This document shows positions 16,880-32,066 of a stretch of 64,000 bases of DNA, one piece after another. Position 1 is the first letter of the stretch. Every line of letters begins with the position of its first letter. The notes beneath the pieces are model-generated. The model made no database searches. It worked only from the letters and a program-made list of their open reading frames with translations, and was not told where the DNA came from. The DNA comes from Rhodospirillales bacterium (GTDB taxonomy: Bacteria > Pseudomonadota > Alphaproteobacteria > Rhodospirillales > Defluviicoccaceae). A program made the translations under genes and the position numbers. The stretch is taken from the NCBI GenBank assembly GCA_016710335.1, contig JADJXQ010000024.1, forward strand, positions 195,001 through 259,000, in the 5' to 3' direction.

Positions 16880-17536
16880 ATGGCGGACTGGACGCTGGTG
16901 CTGGGGAACAAGAACTATTCGTCGTGGTCGGCGCGGGCGCTGCTGGTCATGGCGGAGACGGGGGCGGCGTTCGACGAGATCGTCATCCCGCTCGACCACC
17001 CGGAGACGGCAGCGACCATAGCGCAACATTCTCCATCGGGTTTGGTGCCGGTGTTGAAGCACCGCGACACGGTGATCTGGGATTCGCTCGCCATCACCGA
17101 GTACGCGTCCGTACATTTGCCCGACGCCGGCGTCTGGCCGGAAGACGCCTCAGCGCGTGCCGTGGCGCGATCCGCCGCGGCGGAGATGCATGGCGGCTTC
17201 CGCGAACTCCGCGGTCACCTGCCGATGAACGTCCGGGCGTCGAAGCCCGGTCGCGACCGGCCGGAAACCGTGGAATCCGACATACGCCGCGTGGTTGGCT
17301 TGTGGCGCGATTGTCGCGAGCGGTTCGGCGACGGCGGCCCATTCCTGTTCGGGCGCTGGTGCGCGGCGGATGCCTTCTACGCGCCGGTGGTCAGCCGTTT
17401 CCGAACCTACGGCGTCGACCTGGATGACGTGTGTCGGGCATATGCCGGGGCCGTCGTTGCCCGGCCGTCGGTCGTCGCGTGGTTTGCTGCCGCCGAGGCG
17501 GAGACGTGGGCGGTCGACAAGTACGACAGCATCTGA
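16880..17536 (+). CDS. glutathione S-transferase family protein
   Basis: A 218-residue soluble protein with the GST fold. The N-terminal thioredoxin-like part is LVLGNKNYSSWSARALLVMA, where NYSSWS holds the likely catalytic serine. GLVPVLKHRDTVIWDSLAITEY is the glutathione-binding strand with its cis-proline and the SxAIxEY motif. The C-terminal helical domain contains FLFGRWCAADAFYAPVV. The ATG at 16880 follows a purine-rich GGGGAAGGG stretch; upstream codons are low-complexity. The substrate is unknown. It stands alone. Confidence 0.92.
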   Translation: MADWTLVLGNKNYSSWSARALLVMAETGAAFDEIVIPLDHPETAATIAQHSPSGLVPVLKHRDTVIWDSLAITEYASVHLPDAGVWPEDASARAVARSAAAEMHGGFRELRGHLPMNVRASKPGRDRPETVESDIRRVVGLWRDCRERFGDGGPFLFGRWCAADAFYAPVVSRFRTYGVDLDDVCRAYAGAVVARPSVVAWFAAAEAETWAVDKYDSI

Positions 17537-17560
17537 CGGGGATGACCTGCCGCGGCATGC

Positions 17561-18373
17561 TTAGCTCGGTCCGAAGCCCCCGTACGCGTAGACGAGCAGT
17601 GCAATGCCGAGGAAGACCCGGTAGACGACGAACGGCGTGAACGTGGCGTGGCGCAGCCATCGCATCATCAGGGCGATGGCCGCGAGCGCCGCGAGAAACG
17701 CCAACCCCCCCGCGAGAAGAGCGTCGGAGGTCAAGCCGGAGTTCCCGTCTTCGAAGAGATCCACGCCCAGCAACAGGCCGGCGCCGAGGATTGTCGGCAT
17801 GGACAGCAGCAGCGAAAAGCGAGCGGCGTCGACGCGCTCGAAGCCGAGGGCGCGGGCGGCGCTCATGGTGATGCCCGAGCGGCTGGTGCCCGGGATCAAC
17901 GCGATCATCTGGGCGAGACCGATCACCATCGCGTCCGGCATGCCCAAGTCCGCGATACGCCGGCCGATGCCGCCCCAGCGGTCACAGGCGTAGAGCACGA
18001 GCCCGAACAGAAGCGTCGTCCAGCCGATGACGATCACGCTCCTGATGCCCTCGGGGAACACTGTCTTGAGGATGAACCCGGCGACGACCACCGGAATGGT
18101 CGCGACGACTACCATCAGCACCAGGCGGCTGTCGGCGTCGGGCCGGTTGGTTACCAGCCTGATGAGCCCGTTGAGCATTGCGGCCACGTCGCGCCAAAAG
18201 TAGACGGCCACCGCGCAGAGCGTTCCGACGTGGACCGCGACGTCGATGACGATGCCCTGATCCGCCCAGCCATTGAGCGCCGGCACCAGGATGAGGTGGC
18301 CGGAGGAGCTGATCGGGAGGAATTCGGTTATTCCCTGGACGAGCGCCAGGACAACGATATGGAGGAGGGGCAC
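17561..18373 (-). CDS. uppP: undecaprenyl-diphosphatase
   Basis: A 270-residue inner-membrane enzyme of the BacA/UppP family, which dephosphorylates undecaprenyl diphosphate so the lipid carrier can be reused in envelope synthesis. The two active-site motifs are present: VQGITEFLPISSSGHL near the N-terminus and IPGTSRSGITMSAARALGFER mid-protein. About eight hydrophobic helices follow the family pattern. I place the start at the GTG at 18373 (VPLLHIVVLALVQG), where family similarity begins. There is no clear Shine-Dalgarno, so the start is uncertain. Longer frames upstream look non-coding. Confidence 0.93.
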   Translation of the reverse strand: MPLLHIVVLALVQGITEFLPISSSGHLILVPALNGWADQGIVIDVAVHVGTLCAVAVYFWRDVAAMLNGLIRLVTNRPDADSRLVLMVVVATIPVVVAGFILKTVFPEGIRSVIVIGWTTLLFGLVLYACDRWGGIGRRIADLGMPDAMVIGLAQMIALIPGTSRSGITMSAARALGFERVDAARFSLLLSMPTILGAGLLLGVDLFEDGNSGLTSDALLAGGLAFLAALAAIALMMRWLRHATFTPFVVYRVFLGIALLVYAYGGFGPS

Positions 18374-18684
18374 GGAGATGGAACCATCGATGAAGCGGTG
18401 GAGCGCGCACTGTGACACGTTTGCCGTGCGCCGGAAAGTTTTCTTCGCGTGAATTTTTTGCGCTTGTGTTTTGACCGATCCGGCGTGATTCTCTAGAGGC
18501 CTCGGCCTAGGGACTACGGTCGCGGGCGCGTGTGGCCTTGAACGCAAAGTGCATGAGCATGCAGTTCTGGCCGACCCCGAAAGGGTGGTTGAGATGGTAG
18601 ACGCGCCGAACCAACAAAAACGTTAAACACGGCCGTCGACCTGCGTCACACGAAATCGGGAGGACAGGGAACGGAAGGTTGCCG

Positions 18685-23371
<4,687 letters not shown>

Positions 23372-23383
23372 GGGGCCAAGCAG

Positions 23384-24835
<1,452 letters not shown>

Positions 24836-24860
24836 GCACACCTCGAGACGGAACGACGCC

Positions 24861-25106
24861 ATGATCGTCTATGATTTGCAATGCCGGAACGGCCACACCT
24901 TCGAGGAATGGTTCTCCTCCGGCGCAGAGTCGGCCGAGCAGATGGAGGCTGGTGCGGTTGCCTGCCCCAAGTGCGGCGATTCCCATGTCGCCAAAGCGTT
25001 GTCCGCGCCGCGCATCAACAGCGGCGCAGCCGCGCCGCAACCGGCCGGCCCGTGCGGCCTTCCCGCCTGCGCGCCCGGCGGCTGCGCGATGATGGGTGGC
25101 GAGTAA
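24861..25106 (+). CDS. DUF1178 family protein
   Basis: An 81-residue protein whose N-terminus, MIVYDLQCRNGHTFEEWFSS, and zinc-ribbon-like ACPKCGDSHVAKALSAP identify the DUF1178 family. Its tail is rich in Ala, Pro and Cys (CGLPACAPGGCAMM) and shorter than in many members, which run to about 140 residues. Function is unknown. It begins 25 bases after gltD and is followed closely by DUF423. Confidence 0.85.
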   Translation: MIVYDLQCRNGHTFEEWFSSGAESAEQMEAGAVACPKCGDSHVAKALSAPRINSGAAAPQPAGPCGLPACAPGGCAMMGGE

Positions 25107-25132
25107 CGCCGGCGGGACAGAGCCGCGCGACC

Positions 25133-25555
25133 ATGCCTCTCTGGCTGTTTCTCGGAAGCCTCAACGGCCTGATCGCCGTCGGCGCCAGCGCCTATGGCTG
25201 GCACGCCTTGGCGAGCGAGCCCGCCCTGCAGAAGATGTTCGAGATCGCCTCGTTCAACCAGATGGTGCACGGGCTGGCGATGCTGACCGTGGCGTGGCTG
25301 GCGACGGGCGGAAACCGGGTAACCCGCGTCCTCGTCCACGCCGCAGGCGCCTGCTTCCTGCTCGGCCTCGTGCTGTTTTCCGGCACCCTCTACTGGCTCG
25401 TCCTCGCCGACACGCTGCTGATCCGCGGCGCCGCTCCCGTCGGCGGCATGCTGCTGATGGCCGGCTGGCTGCTGCTGATGATCGTCGCCGCTGTCGCCGC
25501 GCTCGGCGGCGCTCGCACCATCCACGGCGGCAACATATATGAGGCTGGGAACTGA
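25133..25555 (+). CDS. DUF423 family membrane protein
   Basis: A 140-residue integral membrane protein of the DUF423 (YgdD-like) family, with four hydrophobic helices. The pattern is WLFLGSLNGLIAVGASAYGWHAL, FNQMVHGLAMLTVAWLA, a third helix around LGLVLFSGTLYWLVL, and APVGGMLLMAGWLLLMI. FSGTLYW and P-GG in the last helix are conserved. Function is unknown. Start ATG at 25133, 26 bases after DUF1178. Confidence 0.9.
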   Translation: MPLWLFLGSLNGLIAVGASAYGWHALASEPALQKMFEIASFNQMVHGLAMLTVAWLATGGNRVTRVLVHAAGACFLLGLVLFSGTLYWLVLADTLLIRGAAPVGGMLLMAGWLLLMIVAAVAALGGARTIHGGNIYEAGN

Positions 25556-25575
25556 ACTGGTCGAGGGACACTGCC

Positions 25576-25734
25576 ATGCCGGCGCGCACATCATGGACGA
25601 TCGCCGCCCTGGTCTTGGCGGCATGCGCAATCTCGGCATGCACCAACACGTCTTTTTCCTTGAACAGCGGTCCAGCGCGTCGTGGTGGCGGCAGTTGGGA
25701 GTGGCTCGACCAACAAAACCGGCAGGACCCCTGA
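25576..25734 (+). CDS. small putative lipoprotein
   Basis: A 52-residue reading frame beginning MPARTSWTIAALVLAACAIS and followed by an AC, giving a Sec signal with a lipobox-like AISAC cleavage site near residue 22. The mature peptide is short and polar (TNTSFSLNSGPARRGGG, then SWEWLDQQNRQDP). It is predicted to be a membrane-anchored periplasmic lipoprotein, cotranscribed with DUF423 twenty bases upstream. No family is recognised. The signal-plus-lipobox pattern makes chance unlikely, but the gene is small. Confidence 0.55.
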   Translation: MPARTSWTIAALVLAACAISACTNTSFSLNSGPARRGGGSWEWLDQQNRQDP

Positions 25735-25897
25735 GCGCCTCCGCCGGCAACCGGGCGCTTCAGGACGCGAAGCATGGCGGCTGTTCCGGCCCAAAGGCGC
25801 CCGCCGGTGTCGAGGTCGCCCCGCTGGCGTCGCCGGCTTGCAACGCGCGCAACACTGCGGCTCGTCGCCGGTCGCGGCAGGTGATAGACTGGAGATC

Positions 25898-26464
25898 ATG
25901 AGCGGGATTGCCGAAACGACGCCGAGGAGCGGCCGCCTGCCGGGGGATCTGAGCCGGGAGAGGCTGGTGGATCGGATCATCCGCGTCGATCAGGCCGGCG
26001 AATACGGGGCCGTGCGCATCTACGAGGGGCAGCTCAGCGTCCTCGGACGCACGCGGGCCGGGCCGGTCATCCGGAGCATGGCGGTGAAGGAGCGGGAGCA
26101 CCTCGCCACCTTCAACGAACTGATTGGCAAACGGCGGGCGCGGCCGACGGCGCTGCAGCCGCTGTGGCATGTCGCCGGGTTCGCGCTGGGCGCCGCGACA
26201 GCCCTGATGGGGCCGAAGGCGGCGATGGCCTGTACGGTGGCGGTCGAGGACGTCATCGACGAGCATTACGCGAAGCAGGTCGCCCTACTGGGCGAAGACG
26301 AGGCGGAACTCCGCGGTATCTGCCAGCGCTTCCGCGACGACGAACTGGAGCACCGGGATACGGCCGTCGCGCACGGCGCCGCCCAATCCCCCGCCTACCG
26401 GCCGCTGACGGCGCTGATCAAGCGTGGCTCGCGCGCGGCAATCTGGCTGTCGGAGCGCATCTAG
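25898..26464 (+). CDS. coq7: demethoxyubiquinone hydroxylase
   Basis: A 188-residue carboxylate-bridged di-iron enzyme that hydroxylates 2-octaprenyl-3-methyl-6-methoxy-1,4-benzoquinol late in ubiquinone synthesis. The four iron-ligand segments are GEYGAVRIYEGQ, KEREHLATFNEL, VEDVIDEHYAKQ and DDELEHRDTAV, giving paired E and ExxH ligands. It is a peripheral inner-membrane protein of normal length. The ATG at 25898 has GGAG at short spacing. Presence of coq7 implies ubiquinone respiration. Confidence 0.95.
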   Translation: MSGIAETTPRSGRLPGDLSRERLVDRIIRVDQAGEYGAVRIYEGQLSVLGRTRAGPVIRSMAVKEREHLATFNELIGKRRARPTALQPLWHVAGFALGAATALMGPKAAMACTVAVEDVIDEHYAKQVALLGEDEAELRGICQRFRDDELEHRDTAVAHGAAQSPAYRPLTALIKRGSRAAIWLSERI

Positions 26465-26521
26465 GTCCGGACCGCCATCCGGACTCACAATAACGGTTCC
26501 GCGCTCCGTGTGACGGAGGCT

Positions 26522-27019
26522 TCAGGCCGCGGCGTCATCCGGGTGCTCGGGGACGGCGGCGGTTTGCTCGGCGCGGAAGGCGTCGAGGCGGTCGGCGAGC
26601 GGCGGATCGGCGAGCGCCAGGATGGCGGCCGCGAGAAGGGCCGCGTTGATGGCGCCGGGACGGCCGACACCAAGGGCGCCGACCGGTACGCCGGGCGGCA
26701 TCTGCGCGATGGACAGGAGCGCGTCCAGCCCGCCCATCAACTTGCCCTCCATCGGCACCCCGAGAACCGGCAGGGGTGTCAGGGCTGCGGCCGATCCGGG
26801 CAGCGCCGCCGCCAAGCCGGCGCCGGCGATGATCACCTTGAGGCCGCGCCCCTTTGCCGCGCTCGCGTAGTCGTGCAGGCGCTGGGGAGTGCGGTGCGCG
26901 GAGACCACCCGCGCCTCCCAGCCGATGCCCAGCTTGCCAAGCGTGTCGGCAGTATGGCGCATGGTCGGCCAGTCGGACGGGCTGCCCATGATGATGCCGA
27001 CGACAGGCTCGCTGGTCAT
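26522..27019 (-). CDS. purE: N5-carboxyaminoimidazole ribonucleotide mutase
   Basis: A 165-residue class I PurE, which shifts the carboxyl group of N5-CAIR to give CAIR in purine synthesis. The catalytic motifs are VGIIMGSPSDWPTM, ARVVSAHRTPQRLHDY and IIAGAGLAAALPG, followed by LPVLGVPMEGKLMGGLDALLSIAQMP, all at the expected positions. Class I PurE normally works with PurK, which is not adjacent here. The ATG at 27019 has GAGGA upstream. It converges on coq7. Confidence 0.96.
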   Translation of the reverse strand: MTSEPVVGIIMGSPSDWPTMRHTADTLGKLGIGWEARVVSAHRTPQRLHDYASAAKGRGLKVIIAGAGLAAALPGSAAALTPLPVLGVPMEGKLMGGLDALLSIAQMPPGVPVGALGVGRPGAINAALLAAAILALADPPLADRLDAFRAEQTAAVPEHPDDAAA

Positions 27020-27192
27020 TGCTGTTCCTCCGAATTGGTCGTGTCGCTGACGTAAGCGGCGCGGAGTATACGGCGCTCCCGGCGCGACGCAAATGCGTCA
27101 GCGGGAGTTGCTTGGGCGACGAGGGGGCGGTGCGGCGGGGAGGACGCCGCCGCACCGCCCGATCACGCCCCGTGGTCACATTGGCCGCATTC

Positions 27193-29904
27193 TCAGTTTC
27201 CGCCGGCGGCGACCGCGTCGATCACCTTGATGTCGCGGAGCCACGCTTTGGCCGAGACTTCGGCGTAGACGTTGGAGCGCGCTGAAACTTCGAAGCTCAC
27301 CGTCGCCGTGCGGCCGGCGAAGCGGGCAAGATCGACTTCGGCCTGTTCGATCCATTCGGGTTCGGCGTAATCGAGGCCGACCGCCGACGCCTCGTCGACG
27401 ACGATACCGTCGACGAGCACGGTGAACGCCGCCTTCGTGAACATGTTGACCGCGGCGTTCAGGTCCAACCGCCGGGCGTAGCTGAGACGGGGCGAATCGC
27501 CGAGGGTCATCCTGCACGAGACGGTCCGCACCCGGTTGCCGACCTCGCTGCCGGCGCCCGAAACCGCGTGGCCGAACAGCAGCGGACCGCCGCCGGCCGG
27601 GCCGCCTTCGCCCGCCAGCGCCTCCCAGCCTCGGCCTTCCCAGCCGGAGCCGCTCGGGCCTTGTGGGGGTTGGGCCGCGGCGTCGGCCGCCACTCTTGTC
27701 TGGCTCTCCGCGCTGCTGCGGGCGCCCTTGAGCAGGCCGGCGGCCTCGAACGAGGTCGCGAGGATGCCGGGAATGTCGATGCCGAGCGGCGCACCGCTGG
27801 GTCTCCCCCGGCGAACGCCGCGCTCGCCCTTGAGCAAGCCTGCCGCTTCGAACGACTTGGCGATTATGTCTTGGACATCGATCCCGCCGAACGGGGCGGC
27901 ATGGGCCGCGGAATCCGCTTGCGGACCCGCACCTTCCCGGCGGCTTGTGCCTTGGAACGATCTGGTGAGGATCGCCTGCAGGTCGAGCGTTGGCGGTGGC
28001 GCGGACTGCGGGGTCGCCGCCGGCTCGTTCGTCTCCGCGTGCAGTGGCGCATCCTCACCGGCGCCGGCGCCGGCGGTCGCGGTGCTGGCTGCGGCGACCG
28101 GCACGGGATCAGCTCGAGGCTTCGCCGGCTGAGGCGCCGGATCCGCGGACGGTTTGGCGGACGGGCGCCGGGTCGGCCGGCGGGTCGCCGGGTCGGCGTC
28201 CGTGAGCCCCCAGAAGCGGGCGATGTGGCTGGCGGACGGCACGCCCATGTCAGGGAAGAAGGGCGCGGCGTTGCCGCAGGCCTCCGGGCCGCCGGCACTG
28301 ACCGCCTGCCCGTGCGCCATGCCGGGCACGGTGACTGCCTCGACCAGGTCGTGACCCTCGGCGTTGCGCCACAAGCGGCGCGGGCAGCCGTCGATCATCG
28401 TCTCCACGGTCGGCACCGCCCTCAGCCCATGCACATTGGTCCACTGCTTGATGATCTCCTCGGCGTTGACCGGCTTGACGGTGCCATCCGCATCCCCATG
28501 CCATACCGAGACCTTTGGCCAGGCGCCGCGGTGGGGGGAGGCGTTCCGCACCAGGTCGCCCCACTCTTCGGCCGGACGGCTCTTGCCCTGGAAGATGGTC
28601 TCGAACGCCTCCTGCAGGCCGTTGGCGGAGCGATAGGGGACACCGGCGACGATGGCGCCGCCGGCGAACACGTCAGGGTGCGTGGCCAGAACTACGGACG
28701 TCATGGCGCCGCCGGCCGACAGGCCGGTGACGTAGACCTTGGAGGGGTCGATGCCCTGGTCGGCGATCATGCGGTCGACCATCTGGCGGATCGACAGCGG
28801 CTCGCCGCCGTCCCGCTCGATATCTTCGCTGCGGAACCAATTGAAACAGCGGAGCGGATTGTTGCTGCGGCGCTGTTCCGGCAACAGGAGCGCGAAGCCG
28901 TAGCGGTCGGCCAATGCCGTCCATCCGGCGCCGTAGTCGTAGGAGGCGGCGGTCTGGGTGCACCCGTGCAGGACGACAACCAGCGGCGCCGGGTCTGCCA
29001 TAGTCTCCGGCAGGTAGGTCTGCATTCGGAGGTTGCCGGGGTTGGAGCCGAAATTGGTCACCTCGACGAGGCGGCTGGAGCGGGCATCCAGCTTTTCCGC
29101 CGCGGCGCGCGCGGCTCGGGCCGTGGCGAGAAACGACTCCCAGCGGCCGCTGTTGCGCCCGTCGCGGGTGAGCTTGGCGATATGGGAGAGGGCGGGGCCG
29201 AGGTCGAGCATCGGAGGACTCCTTTCGTCGTCTGGGCTCGTGAGGTCGCCGATTTGCAGAATCTTGCCGATCGGCAGGAAGACGGTGTGGAACAGGCCCG
29301 GGTCGGCGGTTCCGCCCCGGCTGGGATCGAGCCACGAGGGCGGACGGCCGCCTTCGGGCAATTCGAAGCGCTGGGTGACGATGCCGCGGCGCCCGGCTTT
29401 GCCGGCCACGAACTGCACGGCGGCGACCGGGAAGCCGCGGCTGATCCAGATGCCGAACACGGTCATGGCCAGCGCCGTGCGCGCCGGCCCGTCCCTTGCC
29501 TGGTCGAGCAGGCGGATCACGGCCTCGCCGAAACTCGGGCGGTCGGCGAGCAGCCGCAGGTCGGGCTGATCGCCCGGGCGATGGTGTGTGCCGAGGGCCG
29601 TGCCGGGTGCGCCCAGGGTGACGCGGGGCGCGGCGTCCTCGGTCGCCGATCCGGCGCAGTGGAGCTCCCGATAACAGCGTATCGCCTCTACGGTGTAGGA
29701 TTGCTGCGGCGCCGCCATCGCCGCGATCAGGAGGTCGGCGGCGTAGCGCGATGTCGCCGGCGGCGAGCCCGGTCCGCGGGGTCCCGGCGGCACCAGTCCG
29801 TCCGAGACCAGCAAAGTCACGCGGAAGCGAAGATCGCGGCGCGAGAGGCCGAGGATATCGGCGAGCCGTTCGCTGAACTCATAGCGTCTGAGGGGTTTCG
29901 CCAT
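27193..29904 (-). CDS. PHB-depolymerase-like esterase with unknown N-terminal domain
   Basis: Up to 903 residues from the ATG at 29904. Residues 1-230 are an unrecognised region (FSERLADILGLSRRDLRFRV, then YAADLLIAAMAAPQQSYTVE). Around residue 300 begins a PHB-depolymerase-type alpha/beta hydrolase: LVVVLHGCTQTAASYDYGAGW (oxyanion region), YVTGLSAGGAMTSVVL (nucleophile serine), WHGDADGTVKP (aspartate) and VPGMAHGQAV (histidine). Then follow a Pro/Ala linker, three short repeats ending SFEAAGLLKG or similar, and a beta-rich C-terminal domain. A second start with a good ribosome site exists at 29211 (AAAGGAG, seven bases), giving 672 residues without the N-terminal region. No signal peptide is seen. 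It may act on intracellular polyester, which is inference. Confidence 0.85.
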   Translation of the reverse strand: MAKPLRRYEFSERLADILGLSRRDLRFRVTLLVSDGLVPPGPRGPGSPPATSRYAADLLIAAMAAPQQSYTVEAIRCYRELHCAGSATEDAAPRVTLGAPGTALGTHHRPGDQPDLRLLADRPSFGEAVIRLLDQARDGPARTALAMTVFGIWISRGFPVAAVQFVAGKAGRRGIVTQRFELPEGGRPPSWLDPSRGGTADPGLFHTVFLPIGKILQIGDLTSPDDERSPPMLDLGPALSHIAKLTRDGRNSGRWESFLATARAARAAAEKLDARSSRLVEVTNFGSNPGNLRMQTYLPETMADPAPLVVVLHGCTQTAASYDYGAGWTALADRYGFALLLPEQRRSNNPLRCFNWFRSEDIERDGGEPLSIRQMVDRMIADQGIDPSKVYVTGLSAGGAMTSVVLATHPDVFAGGAIVAGVPYRSANGLQEAFETIFQGKSRPAEEWGDLVRNASPHRGAWPKVSVWHGDADGTVKPVNAEEIIKQWTNVHGLRAVPTVETMIDGCPRRLWRNAEGHDLVEAVTVPGMAHGQAVSAGGPEACGNAAPFFPDMGVPSASHIARFWGLTDADPATRRPTRRPSAKPSADPAPQPAKPRADPVPVAAASTATAGAGAGEDAPLHAETNEPAATPQSAPPPTLDLQAILTRSFQGTSRREGAGPQADSAAHAAPFGGIDVQDIIAKSFEAAGLLKGERGVRRGRPSGAPLGIDIPGILATSFEAAGLLKGARSSAESQTRVAADAAAQPPQGPSGSGWEGRGWEALAGEGGPAGGGPLLFGHAVSGAGSEVGNRVRTVSCRMTLGDSPRLSYARRLDLNAAVNMFTKAAFTVLVDGIVVDEASAVGLDYAEPEWIEQAEVDLARFAGRTATVSFEVSARSNVYAEVSAKAWLRDIKVIDAVAAGGN

Positions 29905-30110
29905 GGATCTATCCTGCAGCATCCATCCACCGAGCGCCACAAGTTTTTAAGTAAGTGGCGACTACTGATAAATGGGCCGTGCCGGCGGCGGTGCAAGGGG
30001 GTGCGACGTGCCATTTCGCTCGCGCGCCGAAAATCCACGGCGCCATCGCCCGCGGGCTGCAGGGGCCCGCAGGGGCCGTTGACGACGGTGAGGGTCTCGG
30101 ACGAACGGCC

Positions 30111-31367
30111 TTAGCGGAGAAGTTCCTGGAACGGCAGAAAGTCCGCCGCGGCGCCGGCTGGCAGGTCGGTTACGTCCTCGGAAAGCTCGATGAGCCCGTC
30201 GGCCTGTACGAGGGAGGACAGGATGCCGGAGCCTTGGCGTGCGGATCGGGTCGCAACCAGGCTCCCGTCGTGCGCGGTGCGGAGGCGGGCGCGCATCCAC
30301 TCGCGCCGTCCGGCCTTTTTCTTCACCGCTTCGCCAAGAGAAACCGTGTAGACGTGCGGTGCCCGGTCAGTGCAACCGGCGAGGCCGAGGATCATCGGCC
30401 GCGCGATGCGCATGAAGGTCACCATCATCGCCACCGGGTTGCCGGGAAGGCCGACGAACGGGACACCGCTGATCTGGCCGAGCCCGATCGGTCGCCCGGG
30501 CTTGATCGCCAACTGCCAGAAATGAAGCGAGCCGAGCGTCTGCACGGCGGCCTTGACGTGATCCTCCTCGCCCACCGACATGCCGCCGGAGGTGGCGACA
30601 AGGTCGTGCCCGGCGGCGGACATGGCGAGGGCGTCGCGGATGTCACGATACCGGTCCGGGAGGATGCCGAGATCGGTGACGATGGCGCCGAGGCCCTCCA
30701 GCATCGCCATCAGTGCGTATCGGTTGGAGTCGCAGATGCCGCCGGGGGGCAGCGCGTCGCCGGGCTCCGACAGTTCGTCGCCGGTGGAGAACACTGCCGC
30801 CCGCAGCGGGCGATAGACGGTGAGGTCGCTCCGGCCGACCGCCGCGGCGAGGCCGACATCCTGGGGGCGCAGCCGCTGGCCGCAGGTCAGCACCGTGCCG
30901 CCGGCCTTGACGTCCTCGCCGGCGCGACGGCGGTTGGCGCCGAGCTTGATACCGGGCGGGATCGCCACGGCGTCGCCGTCCGCCCGGCAGTCCTCCTGCA
31001 TCAACACCGTGTCGGCGCCGGCCGGCATCGGCGCGCCGGTGAAGATGCGCACCGCATCGTCGGCGCCGACCGGCGGCGCGTAGGGATGACCCGCGGCGGC
31101 GCGGCCAGCGATCCGGAGCCGCGTCTCGGCGTCGTTGGCAAGATCGGCGTGGCGCACAGCGTAGCCGTCGACAGCGGCGTTGTCGTGGGGCGGGACGCTG
31201 TGATGAGCGACGACGTCCTCCGCCAGAATGCGGCCGGCGGCATGGCGCAACCGGACCGGCTCCGCCCCGACGACCGTCGTGACGCGCGCATCGATCAGCG
31301 CTAGCGCATCTTCGAGCGGCATTAGCGTCGCGCCGAACGCAAAGCAGTCGTCACTCAACTGGGTCAT
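30111..31367 (-). CDS. moeA: molybdopterin molybdenumtransferase
   Basis: A 418-residue MoeA, which inserts molybdate into adenylylated molybdopterin to make molybdenum cofactor. The N-terminal part has PPHDNAAVDGYAVRHADL, then GAPMPAGADTVLMQEDC. The MoCF domain shows VFSTGDEL and VATSGGMSVGEEDHVK, then FWQLAIKPGRPIGLGQ and VPFVGLPGNPVAMMV. The C-terminal beta-barrel domain follows. It is separate from modABC (about 18 kb away) but works downstream of it. Other moa/mob genes are not in the window. Confidence 0.97.
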   Translation of the reverse strand: MTQLSDDCFAFGATLMPLEDALALIDARVTTVVGAEPVRLRHAAGRILAEDVVAHHSVPPHDNAAVDGYAVRHADLANDAETRLRIAGRAAAGHPYAPPVGADDAVRIFTGAPMPAGADTVLMQEDCRADGDAVAIPPGIKLGANRRRAGEDVKAGGTVLTCGQRLRPQDVGLAAAVGRSDLTVYRPLRAAVFSTGDELSEPGDALPPGGICDSNRYALMAMLEGLGAIVTDLGILPDRYRDIRDALAMSAAGHDLVATSGGMSVGEEDHVKAAVQTLGSLHFWQLAIKPGRPIGLGQISGVPFVGLPGNPVAMMVTFMRIARPMILGLAGCTDRAPHVYTVSLGEAVKKKAGRREWMRARLRTAHDGSLVATRSARQGSGILSSLVQADGLIELSEDVTDLPAGAAADFLPFQELLR

Positions 31368-31478
31368 CGCGACAACCGGTTGCTCCCGATCAAGCGGTGG
31401 TGGCCAAGGCCATACGCCACAGTGTATCCCACCCGTAGCGGATCGACGTTCTGGAATCGGATCGGGAAGGAGCTTGAG

Positions 31479-32066
31479 GTGGCTGCGACATCATCACCAT
31501 CGGACGACGGGACCGCTCGGCGGCACGAACGGTTGCGGCTGCTGCTCGCCGCCGAGGCGTTGATCACCGGGCGGGAGATGACCTTGGCGTCCGGGCGGAC
31601 CAGCACCCTCTATTTCAACGTGAAGAAGCCCCTGTTCGACCCGGAATGCGCGGCGCTCATTGCGGACGAGATGCTGGAGAGGCTCCGCGGTGAAACCTTC
31701 GATTGTGTGGGCGGCATGGCGCTGGGCGCCGTCCCGATCGTTGCCGCGGTATGCGCCAGGAGCTTCCCCAACCGCCCGATCCGCGGGTTCTTCGTCCGCA
31801 AGGAGGTCAAGGAGCACGGCACCCAGAACGTGATTGAGGGTTACTTCGAGGCAGGGGCGCGGGTCGTGCTGTTGGAGGACGTCACGACCACCGGCGCAGC
31901 AACGTTGCGGGCGGCCGAGGCGGTCCGTGCGGCGGGCGGGCATGTCGACCGAGCCATCACCATCATCGACCGCCTGGAAGGCGCCCGCGGTAACCTCGCC
32001 GCCCACGGCATCGACCTCGCCGCCCTGTTCACCCGCGACGACTTCGCCGAGGCGGCAGGCGCCTAA
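31479..32066 (+). CDS. pyrE: orotate phosphoribosyltransferase
   Basis: A 195-residue enzyme that joins orotate to PRPP to form OMP in pyrimidine synthesis. The PRPP motif is VVLLEDVTTTGAATLRAAE, and GGMALGAVPIVAAV and FFVRKEVKEHGTQNVIEG are typical. I start it at the GTG at 31479, which has GAAGGAG six bases upstream; the frame further upstream has no ribosome site and unlikely residues. Its last four bases overlap the converging DUF1015 gene. Confidence 0.95.
   Translation: MAATSSPSDDGTARRHERLRLLLAAEALITGREMTLASGRTSTLYFNVKKPLFDPECAALIADEMLERLRGETFDCVGGMALGAVPIVAAVCARSFPNRPIRGFFVRKEVKEHGTQNVIEGYFEAGARVVLLEDVTTTGAATLRAAEAVRAAGGHVDRAITIIDRLEGARGNLAAHGIDLAALFTRDDFAEAAGA

Noticed and set aside
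27568..30114. 848-codon plus-strand frame opposite the esterase gene
   Set aside because: Low-complexity Arg/Gly/Ala composition and no recognisable motifs; the hydrolase motifs are on the minus strand.
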